The position numbers and the translations under genes are program-made. Below are positions 35,609 to 44,748 of a stretch of DNA of 64,000 nucleotides, piece by piece. The stretch spans positions 53,066 through 117,065 of the forward strand of contig CAMJHQ010000008.1 of the NCBI GenBank assembly GCA_946405625.1. The letters are read 5' to 3'. The stretch is from an uncultured Lachnospiraceae bacterium (lineage in GTDB: Bacteria; Bacillota; Clostridia; Lachnospirales; Lachnospiraceae). Numbering within the stretch: the first letter of the stretch is position 1; every line of letters begins with the position of its first letter. The notes below the pieces were generated by a model. It was not told the origin of the DNA. It saw only the letters and a list, made by a program, of their open reading frames with translations, and did no database searches.

Positions 35609-36639
35609 TATACAGCCTTTTTATGTGTAAGTGATGCGAGCTTAAAGAATATTATGAGCAGAGCAACTCCGATCACTGCCGACAAAATATATGCCATAAT
35701 ATCCGGAACTCCGGACATCGAATAATCCGGCATCAGTGCTTCAAAGTTAAAGCCTTCAAGCATTCCCTTAGGTGTAAAGCCCGCTCCGGTTTCGGCAATT
35801 TCCTCAACTCCCCATTCACCCCATGCGGTTCCCTCCGCAAGAAGTCCGAGCGGTGTAAGGATGATCAGCAGTGCAAGTAATATCACCGACTTATCAAATT
35901 TCTTTTTACCATCCTCAGATACAGACAATTGTCCGTCCTTTTCCATATATGCCATCGGCATATCCATTGTAGTTTTCCTGATAAAGCTGTAGATCAGAAC
36001 GGTGAAGATAACCTCCGCCAATCCTGCCACAGTTAAATGTGCGGCCATCATCGCAGGAATTGAAACGCTGAGTCCGTACGGACAATAAAGTGCCTGTCCC
36101 GCACTGTCCTTAAAGAGCATCGGCTGAATTCCGAACTCGATTGCAGCCATAAGTGCTGCCGCATTTATTCCGGCATATGATCCGATTGCTATAGATATAA
36201 TCTCAGATGAAAGCTTTCTGTCCTTACCTGATTTTCCTTTACCCAATATTTTGGACATAAGGAGTGTCACTGCATATCCGACAAACGGCATTACAAATGC
36301 CATATTAAAACAGTTCGCTCCTAAAGCCAGTATTCCTCCATCTCCGAAAAGTACCGCCTGCAACAGAAGTGCCACAGTTACGGCAAGACAAGCGGCATAA
36401 GGTCCGAGAAGGACTGATATAAGAGTTCCTCCGACCGCATGTCCGGTTGTTCCTCCCGGAATCGGTATATTAAACATCATTCCGACGAAGGAAAAAGCCG
36501 CGCCTATTCCTATCTTCGTTACTTTTTCTGCCGTAAGATCCGTTCTTACTTTTTTAATCGCTATGCCCCATACGGGAACCATTACACCGGTCATAACCGC
36601 CGCAGTAACGGGGCTCAGATAATTCTCAGGTATGTGCAT
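35608..36639 (-). CDS. Cobalt/nickel ECF substrate component CbiM/NikM with C-terminal CbiN-like extension
   Basis: The 343-residue protein begins MHIPENYLSP; in CbiM and NikM the His at position 2 and the free N-terminus hold the metal. Seven or so membrane helices with the GGTTGHAVGGTLISVLLGPY motif (His in the third conserved segment) fill residues 1-225. A cytoplasmic or external link with charged KDGQLSVSEDGKKKFDKS and two further helices (about 250-270, 315-335) form a NikN/PDGLE-like extension, so the small N component is probably fused. I cannot decide between nickel and cobalt. No cobalamin riboswitch is visible upstream. Confidence 0.82.
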   Translation of the reverse strand: MHIPENYLSPVTAAVMTGVMVPVWGIAIKKVRTDLTAEKVTKIGIGAAFSFVGMMFNIPIPGGTTGHAVGGTLISVLLGPYAACLAVTVALLLQAVLFGDGGILALGANCFNMAFVMPFVGYAVTLLMSKILGKGKSGKDRKLSSEIISIAIGSYAGINAAALMAAIEFGIQPMLFKDSAGQALYCPYGLSVSIPAMMAAHLTVAGLAEVIFTVLIYSFIRKTTMDMPMAYMEKDGQLSVSEDGKKKFDKSVILLALLIILTPLGLLAEGTAWGEWGVEEIAETGAGFTPKGMLEGFNFEALMPDYSMSGVPDIMAYILSAVIGVALLIIFFKLASLTHKKAV

Positions 36640-36739
36640 TTAATCAGTTCCTTTCCATAACATATTAAAGAACAAAACATATCGCTTTCAACATGCTTCT
36701 CGCGAGTAGTGTGCTATCATAAGCAGCTATAAAGCAAAA

Positions 36740-36778
36740 AAGACACGCGAAAAAAACTTCCGTTTTTTCGCATGTCTT
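36740..36778 (-). terminator. Terminator after the 118-residue protein gene
   Basis: The minus strand reads AAGACATGCGAAAAAA, a short loop and TTTTTTTCGCGTGTCTT, a 15-bp stem with one mismatch, then TTTTTT. It separates the dihydroorotase/DUF3842 unit from the ECF transporter unit. Confidence 0.8.
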
Positions 36779-36814
36779 CAATAACATGTCTGATGTGCTT
36801 CATGCACGTTATGA

Positions 36815-37171
36815 TTATAATTCAATCTCATTTCTGCTGTCAAGAATTTCGCCGCCTGCTGTACATGCAGGGCAGATGCAGTATTTTCCGCCTGCCGCCT
36901 TCTTTTCCTTGGCAATCTTGGTCATCATCTCAGCCTGTTCTTTACCGAACACCTTTGCTCCCGCTTCGGATTCGAAGAAAGGAATTACCATATCAAGTGT
37001 ACATACATCCTCTTCGAGTTCCTTAAAGAGTTCTTCCCTAAGCTCCGGTTCTTTATCCGTTTCAGCGCCCTCAAGATATCTGAATCCTACTTCCTTAAGT
37101 TCCGGGCAGACACTTGATGCTGCTACTACTTCATTTACTTTTCTTATAAGATCCTGCTTTGTCTTAATCAT
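36815..37171 (-). CDS. Small protein with CxxC motif, unknown
   Basis: The 118-residue protein is mostly helical and acidic. It carries CICPAC (about residues 98-103) close to its end, with a third Cys in SSVCPE and a fourth in DVCTLD, which suggests metal or disulphide chemistry. It overlaps the DUF3842 gene by 4 bp, so the two are cotranscribed and translated together. The position beside the Ni/Co transporter hints at metal handling, but a terminator separates them. Confidence 0.65.
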   Translation of the reverse strand: MIKTKQDLIRKVNEVVAASSVCPELKEVGFRYLEGAETDKEPELREELFKELEEDVCTLDMVIPFFESEAGAKVFGKEQAEMMTKIAKEKKAAGGKYCICPACTAGGEILDSRNEIEL

Positions 37172-37584
37172 TTTTGTCCCTCAACTATTTCACATATTTT
37201 ATCAACCGCATCCTGGATCAGAGCCGAAACTCCGCCTTCCTTAATCCCGGCAACATATGTCTCGCATCTGTTCATGGGGATCAGTACTCTTTCGGCCTCG
37301 CTTTTTCCGACCGCTTCAGCCATTACCGATGTAATCTCGCCAAGCATCGAATCCGCCATTACGATTCCGATAGGTCCGGCAATCACCTTAACCTTTTTGC
37401 TGCAGACTACAACCGAATTCTCGCCGGTCGCCGCTTCATCGGCACCCGCCTTCTTCATAGCCTGTGTGGCCACACTGTTTGATCCGACCGCTACAATATT
37501 TATATCGGGATTTTTCTTCTTTAGTCCGGCGATCAGCTGTTTTCCGATTCCACCACCCTGAGCATCAATTATTAGAACATCCAT
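37168..37584 (-). CDS. DUF3842 family protein
   Basis: The 138-residue protein starts MDVLIIDAQGGGIGKQLI, a Rossmann-like glycine loop, and contains VIAGPIGIVMADSMLGEIT and VLIPMNRCETYVAG, the pattern of DUF3842 in Clostridia. The family is uncharacterised and often lies near Ni/Co ECF transporters, as here. A nucleotide-binding role is inferred from the glycine loop only. It is followed by the CxxC protein with a 4-bp overlap. Confidence 0.8.
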   Translation of the reverse strand: MDVLIIDAQGGGIGKQLIAGLKKKNPDINIVAVGSNSVATQAMKKAGADEAATGENSVVVCSKKVKVIAGPIGIVMADSMLGEITSVMAEAVGKSEAERVLIPMNRCETYVAGIKEGGVSALIQDAVDKICEIVEGQK

Positions 37585-37653
37585 ATATTACGTATAATCC
37601 AATTATCAGTAGATGATTGGATTTTTTCCTTTCTCCCAGATATTACCACGTAA

Positions 37654-38943
37654 TTATCCTTTATATACGATCTTTCCGCCGCATATAGTATAATGCACTT
37701 TGCCAGGAAGTGTCCAGCCTGTAAAAGGTGAGTTCACTGCCTTTGACGCATATTCTTCTTCCTTTACAACCCACTCTTCATTTTCTCCGAAGATAACTAT
37801 ATCGGCAGGTTCATCTTCACTTATGCTTCCCGGTATCATCCTGTAGAATTCGGACGGATTCTTACTCATAAGCTCCATCAGCTTCATCAGAGATATATGT
37901 CCCGGCTGAACCAGTGATTTAATTCCGAGTCCGAGTGATGTTTCAAGACCTGTAATTCCACTCGGTGCCTGAGCCATCGGACGATCCTTTTCTTCCTTTG
38001 AATGAGGGGCATGATCGGTAACTATCATATCTATCGTCCCGTCAACTATTCCCTCGATTATCGCCTGTCTATCCTCTTCGGTTCTGAGCGGCGGATTCAT
38101 TCTTGCATAAGTTCCGTACTTAAGCACTGCATCTTCCGTAAGTGTAAAGTGATGCGGTGTAGCTTCCGCATGAACATCAGCTCCCTGCTTCTTTGCAAGT
38201 CTTACATAGTCTACACTTTCCTTCGCACTTATATGCTGTATGCAGAGTGCAGCTCCCGTATTAAGTGCCATCGCACAGTCACGTGCTACCATGATCGATT
38301 CTGCAGTTCCCGAAGCTCCGCCGTATCCGAGCTCTTCGGAAACCTTTCCCATATTTACGCCAGGCTGCTTAATAAAGAGCGGGTCTTCTTCATGAAGACT
38401 GATCGGAAGATCGAGCTCTCTTGCCTTCAGCATAGCTTCATAGAGGATCTTCTCATTCATTATCGGAAGTCCGTCATCGGTAAAGCCTGCCGCACCCGCA
38501 GCTGCAAGAGCATCCATATCGACAAGCTCTTCTCCTGCCATACCACGTGTCACGGTTGCGGTCTGGAGTACATTTATCCCTGTTGCTTCACCCTTCTTCT
38601 GTATGTACTCGAGTGTTTCGATACTATCTACTGCAGGCTTCGTGTTCGCCATACATACAACTGTAGTGAATCCGCCTCTGGCCGCAGCCTTTGCGCCTGT
38701 TTCGATATCTTCTTTATAAGTAAATCCCGGATCTCTGAAATGTACATGCGTATCAACAAGCCCCGGTGCAACAATAAGTCCCGATGCATCTATCACCTGA
38801 ACGTCCTTATCCTTCAGCCATCCCTCTGCCGCGTTGATATCCTGCTCGACCTGAATGATCCTTCCGTTATCTATAAGGACATCTGTCACTTCATCTTTTT
38901 TTGTAACCGGACATACAACATGTCCGCCTTTAATAAGTATCAT
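37654..38943 (-). CDS. pyrC: Dihydroorotase
   Basis: The 429-residue amidohydrolase has the metal motif DTHVHFRDPGF (about residues 64-74), GGFTTVVCMANTKP for the substrate, a conserved His in CIQHIS and the TDHAPHS motif near residue 305. It closes carbamoyl-aspartate to dihydroorotate in pyrimidine synthesis. It belongs to the longer class I type of Firmicutes. AGGAGG lies 7 nt before the ATG. It stands apart from other pyr genes and may share a transcript with the DUF3842 pair 69 bp downstream. Confidence 0.95.
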   Translation of the reverse strand: MILIKGGHVVCPVTKKDEVTDVLIDNGRIIQVEQDINAAEGWLKDKDVQVIDASGLIVAPGLVDTHVHFRDPGFTYKEDIETGAKAAARGGFTTVVCMANTKPAVDSIETLEYIQKKGEATGINVLQTATVTRGMAGEELVDMDALAAAGAAGFTDDGLPIMNEKILYEAMLKARELDLPISLHEEDPLFIKQPGVNMGKVSEELGYGGASGTAESIMVARDCAMALNTGAALCIQHISAKESVDYVRLAKKQGADVHAEATPHHFTLTEDAVLKYGTYARMNPPLRTEEDRQAIIEGIVDGTIDMIVTDHAPHSKEEKDRPMAQAPSGITGLETSLGLGIKSLVQPGHISLMKLMELMSKNPSEFYRMIPGSISEDEPADIVIFGENEEWVVKEEEYASKAVNSPFTGWTLPGKVHYTICGGKIVYKG

Positions 38944-38964
38944 AGTGCACCTCCTAACATGCTT

Positions 38965-38993
38965 ATTCTATATCACCGACTTACTATTTACAA
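38965..38993 (-). promoter_or_regulatory. Sigma-A promoter of pyrC
   Basis: TTGTAA (38988-38993) and TAGAAT (38965-38970), minus strand, 17-bp spacer. Confidence 0.55.
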
Positions 38994-39008
38994 ATAAAAA
39001 TAATGCAG

Positions 39009-39038
39009 GTGTCAAAAGTACCTTTTGTCTTTTGACAC
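39009..39038. promoter_or_regulatory. Inverted repeat upstream of pyrC
   Basis: GTGTCAAAAG (39009-39018) and CTTTTGACAC (39029-39038) are perfect arms around 10 bp. They lie upstream of the pyrC promoter and include a TTGACA. This could be an operator or a second hairpin after the 39119 gene. Confidence 0.45.
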
Positions 39039-39055
39039 TTATGTCATAAAAATAT

Positions 39056-39096
39056 AGGGATATTTACCACGGCCTCTCCCTATGGTAAATATCCCT
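39056..39096 (-). terminator. Terminator of the 39119-47052 operon
   Basis: AGGGATATTTACCA (39056-39069) and TGGTAAATATCCCT (39083-39096) form a perfect 14-bp stem; the transcript continues into ATATTTTTAT. Confidence 0.75.
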
Positions 39097-39118
39097 GTTA
39101 TAAATCAGCTTAGATATC

Positions 39119-40942
39119 CTAAATATCTTCGCTGTCGTCACTATCCCCTGATTCATTCTCAGGTTCTTCGACAACTGTATTTATTGTGGTTAATTCAAAA
39201 TCCTCTTCATTTTCTTCGACCGGTGCATCCAGTGGCTCTACCGCATTCTCTGCATCCATCGCTTCTGATGCACTGAGTTCAGCTTCCTCAACCGCCTGCT
39301 GTGCTGCCTGTTGTGCAGCTTCTTCTGCCGCCTGCTGTGCAGCCTGTCGTGCGGCTTCTTCTGCTGCCTGCTGTGCAGCCTGTCGTGCCGCTTCCTCCGC
39401 CGCTTGCTGTGCTGCCTGTTGTGCAGCTTCCTCTGCCGCCTGCTGTGCAGCCTGTCGTGCAGCTTCTTCTGCCGCCTGCTGTGCAGCCTCTTCTGCTTCT
39501 CTTGCGGCCGCTTCTGCTGCTTCACGTTCTGCAACCCTGGCTTTTATCTGTTCCTCGGCACTAGGCTTCTTTTCTTTTTTATTCTTCTTGGCTTTCTTCT
39601 TTTTTTTGCCCGAATCCGCCTCATCCGGATTATCTCCGACCGGATTCACTCCTTCAGGATTCTGTACACCCGGATTTCCGGCATATGTATTATATGCATA
39701 AGAACTTCCTGCATCCGAAGCCGATTCTACTGCACCGTCTTCCTCATCATCTTCATCATCTTCCAGATCGTCATCATAATTCTCAACTTTAGGCTTGGTA
39801 AAATGATCCTTGATTCCGGCTCCGAGTTCTGCAAGAAGATCAAGCGCTTTCTCCTTATTCTTTGCATTGAAAACAACTGTTCGCTTACTGTACAGCCAAC
39901 CCAGAAGAACAAGTACCGAAACAACCGGTAATATAAGAAGTATACAGCACAGCTTGAAAATTCCGCCTGCACGTTCCATTTCGAAACGTGCTACATTTTC
40001 CCAGAACGGATAAGCTATCTCTGTAGTCTTCATGCTCATATACTTTTTGTTCTTCAGATATTTCCAGATTGAAGAAATTCCGAATCTGTCTGTATTCTCT
40101 ACCAGCTCTCTCTTTCCAAAGCTGAGGCTGGATCTTACTTCGGTTCCGCTTGCCTCTTCCTCGGGATCGACAACGATATTCGCAGCCTTACCCATAGTGC
40201 TCATTGCATAACCCTTTATCGGTTCCGGAAGGACTGCCTCATAACAGTTTATATTTACCTTCTTATCCATAAGAGCAAATGCCGAATAAGGTATAAAAGC
40301 AGCATCATAATTTCCGTAGGCCATCTCTTCGGTCTTATTCTGTGAAGCCTCAACAACTCCCATGACCGTAAATACCCGGCCGCCTATCCATATTTTCATA
40401 CCTTCTACATTTACGCTTCCGAAGATATTCCATGCCATATTCTCATCCAGCACTACCTGGAAAGGATCGATTCCGTCACCGATCTCACTCGCCTTCTCAA
40501 CCGGATTAATATAATTTCCGTTTAAAAGAGGTATCGGATGAACAAGGAAGAAATCGTCACTTACACCGTATACCTTACCGGTCAGCTGTACATTTTCCCT
40601 TTCGATCACCATATCCGCAAATCCGGAATATGCATCGATATATGCTCTTCTGCCCGAAGTATCTGCCGGATCAAAATAGGTATCCTCAACCAGCTTCTTC
40701 GTAATACCGGTTCTTAATTCTTCCACCGTCTTTTTTCCGGCTTCATAGGAATCCGAGTAGAATAAACTGATCTCCGAATAAGGAGTTTCCTTGCTTTCCC
40801 AACGTTCTGCAGCCTGCTGGGAATAGAGTCTTTTAACTCTTTCGCTCTGCAGGAACCATATATAGGCTGTGATCAGTACAAGCAGGATATTAACGGCAAC
40901 CAGTACCTTTATTATGTTTTTATGTTCAAATCTGCTTAGCAT
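39119..40942 (-). CDS. MacB-core-like membrane protein with Ala-rich cytoplasmic helix, no FtsX permease helices
   Basis: The 607-residue protein has a first membrane helix (about 11-30), a large extracellular region (35-320) resembling the MacB periplasmic core (IGDGIDPFQVVLDENMAWNIFG, VFTVMGVVEASQNKT), and one more helix (about 328-350). The last two or three helices of real MacB permeases are missing. Instead there is a cytoplasmic tail: a KKKKKAKKNKKEKK stretch, then about 110 residues of repeating AAEEAARQAAQQ, which should form one long helix or coiled coil, and an acidic end. It is the last gene of the operon with the HlyD adaptor and sugar-type importer genes. It might sense or scaffold rather than transport. 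Confidence 0.7.
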   Translation of the reverse strand: MLSRFEHKNIIKVLVAVNILLVLITAYIWFLQSERVKRLYSQQAAERWESKETPYSEISLFYSDSYEAGKKTVEELRTGITKKLVEDTYFDPADTSGRRAYIDAYSGFADMVIERENVQLTGKVYGVSDDFFLVHPIPLLNGNYINPVEKASEIGDGIDPFQVVLDENMAWNIFGSVNVEGMKIWIGGRVFTVMGVVEASQNKTEEMAYGNYDAAFIPYSAFALMDKKVNINCYEAVLPEPIKGYAMSTMGKAANIVVDPEEEASGTEVRSSLSFGKRELVENTDRFGISSIWKYLKNKKYMSMKTTEIAYPFWENVARFEMERAGGIFKLCCILLILPVVSVLVLLGWLYSKRTVVFNAKNKEKALDLLAELGAGIKDHFTKPKVENYDDDLEDDEDDEEDGAVESASDAGSSYAYNTYAGNPGVQNPEGVNPVGDNPDEADSGKKKKKAKKNKKEKKPSAEEQIKARVAEREAAEAAAREAEEAAQQAAEEAARQAAQQAAEEAAQQAAQQAAEEAARQAAQQAAEEAARQAAQQAAEEAAQQAAQQAVEEAELSASEAMDAENAVEPLDAPVEENEEDFELTTINTVVEEPENESGDSDDSEDI

Positions 40943-40959
40943 TTAGTCCCGGATTTCCT

Positions 40960-42744
40960 TTACTGTTTTTCAGATAATCTTACCTGCTGACCGTTTTCAA
41001 GTCGCTTTGATGCATTTGTTACTACATTATCGTACTCTGAAACATCACCGGAGATTGCACACTTTGTTGTATCCGATGCAAGCTTCTTAACCTCAACCTT
41101 CTTTACGGTATAACGGTTTCCGAGCGGTGTGCTCTTAACCTTGACTACAAGAACGAAGTTACCTGTGGTATCTTCCTTAACCGCATTATTAGGAACAACT
41201 GTATCATACTTCTGGCTCTTCTCTCCGACTGCAAACTGGAGAGTCTGGCCTACACTGATATCGCTTCCCTTTACTTCAAACTTAACAACAACATTCTTAT
41301 TCGGATCATTCGGATCCGGCTTAATGCTCTTTACTACTGCAGAAGCATCCTGTGACCATACATTTTCTATTGCAGCTTCATCTCCGACACGGATAAGTCT
41401 TCCGTCTGATTTGGAAACAGTCGCCGAAACTTCATATCCGCTCTCTGCAAGCTGGATGGTTGCTACAGTCGTATTAGCTGCGACCTTTTCTCCGTCCTTC
41501 ATTGTAATATTTGTGATAATTCCGTCATTCGGAGCAACTATATTTGCAGTATCATCATGATCTTTGAGTTTCTGAACTTCCTTTCTTTTTGCCTCAAGGT
41601 CGTCCATCTCTTTCTTCATGTCTATATCATCTTTCTGCTGCTGTATATCATCCTGTTTTTTCTTACTCTCTATTGCTCTGAGTTTTGTTTCATATGTTTC
41701 CTGAGCAGTCTTAAGAGCCTTCTCGGCATCCTCCACAGATACAGCTGTCGGATCAGCTGTCGAAGCAGCCTCTATTTCGGCCTCAAGATCTGCAAGCTGT
41801 GCTTTCTCTTCGACCAACGACTGTGCTACGGCTGTAACATCCTTTATCTCGTATTTTAAGTCATCTATCTCCTGTTGAAGTTCCTGCGTATATACATCAC
41901 CTGAAATTATTGTTAATTCTTCATTTGCTTTCTCTATGCTACCTTCAATTGACTCAATATTTTCATATATATGATCAGCATCTGGATCATTAGGATCTGT
42001 AAAGAGGGATAAACTCGTCTTCTCCTGGTTAAGTTTGTCATTCAGATCCTCGATTTCACCCTGCAAAGCCTTAATTCGTGCGGGAATCTCCTCAAGCTCC
42101 TTCTCCTTAGCTGCTATTACTTCCAGTTTTTCAGTGTAGCCATAGCTTTCTGCAAGCACATCAAACTGTCCCTGAAGCTCGTTTACAACTGACTGCTGAT
42201 TCAGCATTTCCTGCTTCTTAGCCTCTAACTGTTCCTTGCTATAGACGGTAGAAGCTTCATTTTCCTTAGCCTTTCTGACGCCCTTCTCTGCATCTTCTAT
42301 AGCCACCCTGTATTTCTCAAGTTCGGCATAGTCCTCTTCATAACTTGGATCAAGTTTGATCATGTTCTTCTGATGAGCTATTTCAAGCGTCCTAAGTTCG
42401 TCCTCAGCTCTCTTAAGCTCAGGATTTTCAGCTTCATCGAAGGTTGCGATCACATCGCCTTTCTTAACTTCATCACCGCTTTCAACAAGCACTTCCTTTA
42501 CAACTCTGTCGCCGCTTACAGTAAGCTCGACATCCTTAGCTGTCTCAACATCGCCCTGGCACCTTACCTTCTGCGATACAGAACCTGAAGAAACCGTCGT
42601 AGTGGACACCTCCGGCAGTGAATGATTCATTATTGTATTAGAGAAAAATGTAAGCACCAGAAGTGCAATTACAAAAACTATCGCAAAGTTCTTGATGGCT
42701 TTCTTTCTTCCGCTTTTTTCCTCTTTCTTTTCGTTCTCTTCCAT
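40960..42744 (-). CDS. HlyD/MacA-type membrane fusion protein
   Basis: The 594-residue protein has one membrane helix (about 17-35), a first half-barrel and biotinyl-lipoyl-like segment (VKRKGDVIATFDEAENPEL-like region near 85-110), a very long coiled coil (about 115-390, rich in E, K and Q), the second lipoyl half (NIVAPNDGIITNITMKDGEKV, about 400-420) and beta-barrel domains to the end. This is the MacA/HlyD order. The unusually long hairpin suggests it reaches far through a thick wall. In normal systems it pairs with a MacB ATPase-permease; here its neighbour is only a MacB-core-like protein. Confidence 0.85.
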   Translation of the reverse strand: MEENEKKEEKSGRKKAIKNFAIVFVIALLVLTFFSNTIMNHSLPEVSTTTVSSGSVSQKVRCQGDVETAKDVELTVSGDRVVKEVLVESGDEVKKGDVIATFDEAENPELKRAEDELRTLEIAHQKNMIKLDPSYEEDYAELEKYRVAIEDAEKGVRKAKENEASTVYSKEQLEAKKQEMLNQQSVVNELQGQFDVLAESYGYTEKLEVIAAKEKELEEIPARIKALQGEIEDLNDKLNQEKTSLSLFTDPNDPDADHIYENIESIEGSIEKANEELTIISGDVYTQELQQEIDDLKYEIKDVTAVAQSLVEEKAQLADLEAEIEAASTADPTAVSVEDAEKALKTAQETYETKLRAIESKKKQDDIQQQKDDIDMKKEMDDLEAKRKEVQKLKDHDDTANIVAPNDGIITNITMKDGEKVAANTTVATIQLAESGYEVSATVSKSDGRLIRVGDEAAIENVWSQDASAVVKSIKPDPNDPNKNVVVKFEVKGSDISVGQTLQFAVGEKSQKYDTVVPNNAVKEDTTGNFVLVVKVKSTPLGNRYTVKKVEVKKLASDTTKCAISGDVSEYDNVVTNASKRLENGQQVRLSEKQ

Positions 42745-42778
42745 TACAGATCTCCTTTTGAGTATTTCTAGTTTGTGT

Positions 42779-43687
42779 CTATCCCTTTACTGAACCCTGG
42801 TAAGCAATTCCGTCTACCAGGTATTCTTCGCCATACAGGAATATAAGTATCGGCGGTACCATATATATCGTCGCTATGGCAAAGGCAAGTCCGATCTCGC
42901 CTTTGTTGATCTGTGACAGGAAAACCGATAAAGGATGATATGCACTGTCACTCAGCATAATAAGCGGTTGTTCAACCATGTTCCAATAATCTATAAATAC
43001 AAGGATTGCAACAGATGCGATCGGTCCCTTACAGAGCGGGATCGCTATATCCTTGAATATTCTCCACTCACTGCAGCCGTCAAGTTTTGCGGCTTCTATA
43101 AGCGATTCGGGAATTCTCTTCATATATTTCGTAAGCAGATATACACTGAACGGGGAGAAGATTCCCGGGAAGAGTATCGACCATCTGGTATCAAGAAGAT
43201 TCAGCTTACTTGCAACTATATAGTTCGGAACAAGTGTAACCTGATATGGCATAAGCATGAGTATCAGGTACAGGAAAAATATCAATGCTTTTAGTTTTCC
43301 CTTGAACCGTGCAAAACTGTATGAAGCTCCGAGTGCTACGAGTATCTGGAATATCATGATCGGAACTGTAAGCAGAACCGAATTCCAGAACTTCATCAGA
43401 TAGTCCGGACTCTTGAGAAGCACAGTTTCATACTGTGTTGCAACAACCTTATCCGGTATAAGCTTCAGATTTACCTTTTCGGAACGATAACTCGTAACCT
43501 TATCCGCTCCATCGGATGTGTAATTGTTAAATATAATTCCGTAGTTACTGCTGATCTCCTGTTCTGACATAAACGAATTGCAAAATGTCAGAATCGTCGG
43601 AAGCAGAAATGATAAGGCGAAGATTACTGCTATGATAGTCAGTATGGTCTTCTTCAGTATATTTTTTATTTTGAAATTCTTACCCAT
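42779..43687 (-). CDS. Sugar ABC importer permease, MalG/MsmG type
   Basis: I start at the ATG giving MGKNFKIKN, 1 bp after the stop of the previous permease (302 residues); the open frame extends twelve codons further. Six membrane helices and the coupling loop EAAKLDGCSEWRIFKDIAIPLCKGPIA, the EAA motif of carbohydrate importers, are visible. The region between helices 1 and 2 is longer than usual (about 60 residues, residues 35-95). No ATPase gene is nearby. Confidence 0.88.
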   Translation of the reverse strand: MGKNFKIKNILKKTILTIIAVIFALSFLLPTILTFCNSFMSEQEISSNYGIIFNNYTSDGADKVTSYRSEKVNLKLIPDKVVATQYETVLLKSPDYLMKFWNSVLLTVPIMIFQILVALGASYSFARFKGKLKALIFFLYLILMLMPYQVTLVPNYIVASKLNLLDTRWSILFPGIFSPFSVYLLTKYMKRIPESLIEAAKLDGCSEWRIFKDIAIPLCKGPIASVAILVFIDYWNMVEQPLIMLSDSAYHPLSVFLSQINKGEIGLAFAIATIYMVPPILIFLYGEEYLVDGIAYQGSVKG

Positions 43688-43688
43688 A

Positions 43689-44627
43689 TTAACCTTCGAC
43701 ATCCTTTCCGACTTTATTCTCAAACAGGAACAGTCCTCCGATAATAATCGTCATTACTATGGCCATTATTATCGCGGCTGACGAAAGCTTCTGATAATCT
43801 AGAGATTTGAAGGTATTGTTCATAAAATGCTGAAGCATATATAGTGACGTGACCGGATAATCTCCTGCCAGCAGATAAACCTCTCTGAATACCTTGAATG
43901 AATTTATAAGTGACATTATTCCTACGAAGAAAATAGTAGGGGTAATAAATCTGAGTTTGATATAGAAGAACTGCTTCCATTCTGATGCACCGTCAAGTTT
44001 TGAAACCTCAAGTACATCCGTCGGAATAGCTGCAAACGCTGCCATGAAAAGGATCATGTTATAACCGAGATTCTTCCAGAGGAAGAGGATGATTACAACG
44101 ATCTGACCGTAATCCGATTTGAACCAGTCTATAGAATGACCTCCGAAAAGAGTGATTGCCTGATTAAGTACACCATGATTATCAAAGATAACCTGCCATA
44201 TAAGTACGACCGATGCTACAGGAACCATAAGCGGACTCAGGAAAAATGTTCTGAACATACTTCTGCACGGAATATTTTTTTCGAGAATAAGTGCCATGAC
44301 CAACGAAAGGATTATTGCAAGCGGCACTGCCTTTAATGAGAATAATGCAGTATTTTTTGCCGCAAGCTTAAAGGCTTCGTTCTGCATAACATTTGTGAAA
44401 TTCGTCATACCGACAAATTCTTTGGACATGAGATTGTCGATATGCGCATAATAGATTACAACAAAAAAAGGAAGTATAAAGAATATCAGTACGCCTATCA
44501 CACTTGGAGAAAGAAACAATGAAGAAACAATTTTTTCCTTAAATGTTGCCTTCTTCTTATGATATTTCAGTACATTTCCTTCGCTGTCCTTTACAGGTTC
44601 TATTACTTCCTTATTTTTTTTAAACAT
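43689..44627 (-). CDS. Sugar ABC importer permease, MalF/MsmF type
   Basis: I start at the ATG giving MFKKNKEVIEP with GGGGA 8 nt upstream (312 residues); 25 further codons of open frame upstream are probably leader. Six membrane helices and the coupling motif EVSKLDGASEWKQFFYIKLRFITPTIFF mark the MalF/MsmF family. It is translated just before its MalG-like partner and follows the solute-binding lipoprotein after a 121-bp gap with its own promoter-like and hairpin sequence. Confidence 0.88.
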   Translation of the reverse strand: MFKKNKEVIEPVKDSEGNVLKYHKKKATFKEKIVSSLFLSPSVIGVLIFFILPFFVVIYYAHIDNLMSKEFVGMTNFTNVMQNEAFKLAAKNTALFSLKAVPLAIILSLVMALILEKNIPCRSMFRTFFLSPLMVPVASVVLIWQVIFDNHGVLNQAITLFGGHSIDWFKSDYGQIVVIILFLWKNLGYNMILFMAAFAAIPTDVLEVSKLDGASEWKQFFYIKLRFITPTIFFVGIMSLINSFKVFREVYLLAGDYPVTSLYMLQHFMNNTFKSLDYQKLSSAAIIMAIVMTIIIGGLFLFENKVGKDVEG

Positions 44628-44699
44628 TTGATATTTCCCCACACAAATAAATAAAAAGTTCTGAAATGATGTCTGTATCTTGTATTTTATAAATACTTT

Positions 44700-44738
44700 C
44701 ACCCTAGATATTGTATATCATATAGGGTGTTTTTGCAA
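44700..44738 (-). promoter_or_regulatory. Inverted repeat and internal promoter between binding protein and permease genes
   Basis: CACCCTA (44700-44706) and TAGGGTG (44723-44729) form an inverted repeat. On the minus strand TTGCAA (44733-44738) and TACAAT (44710-44715) are 17 bp apart, so the repeat overlaps a candidate promoter. As RNA the hairpin would also stabilise the upstream message. Confidence 0.5.
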
Positions 44739-44748
44739 TTTGATTAAA

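Noticed and set aside
36640..36740. Cobalamin or NiCo riboswitch upstream of the CbiM-type gene
   Set aside because: Only about 100 bp between terminator and gene; no B12-box or four-way junction pattern seen.
37598..37626. Hairpin with AATCCAAT/ATTGGATT between pyrC and the DUF3842 gene as terminator
   Set aside because: The T-run lies on the plus strand, where no gene ends; on the minus strand there is none.
38944..39118. PyrR-type attenuator before pyrC
   Set aside because: The hairpins belong to the upstream terminator and an inverted repeat before the promoter; no PyrR binding-loop consensus in the short leader.
39186..39701. Plus-strand Ala/Cys/Ser-rich open frames opposite the Ala-rich tail
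   Set aside because: Shadow frames of the GC-rich AAEEAARQ repeat without start signals.
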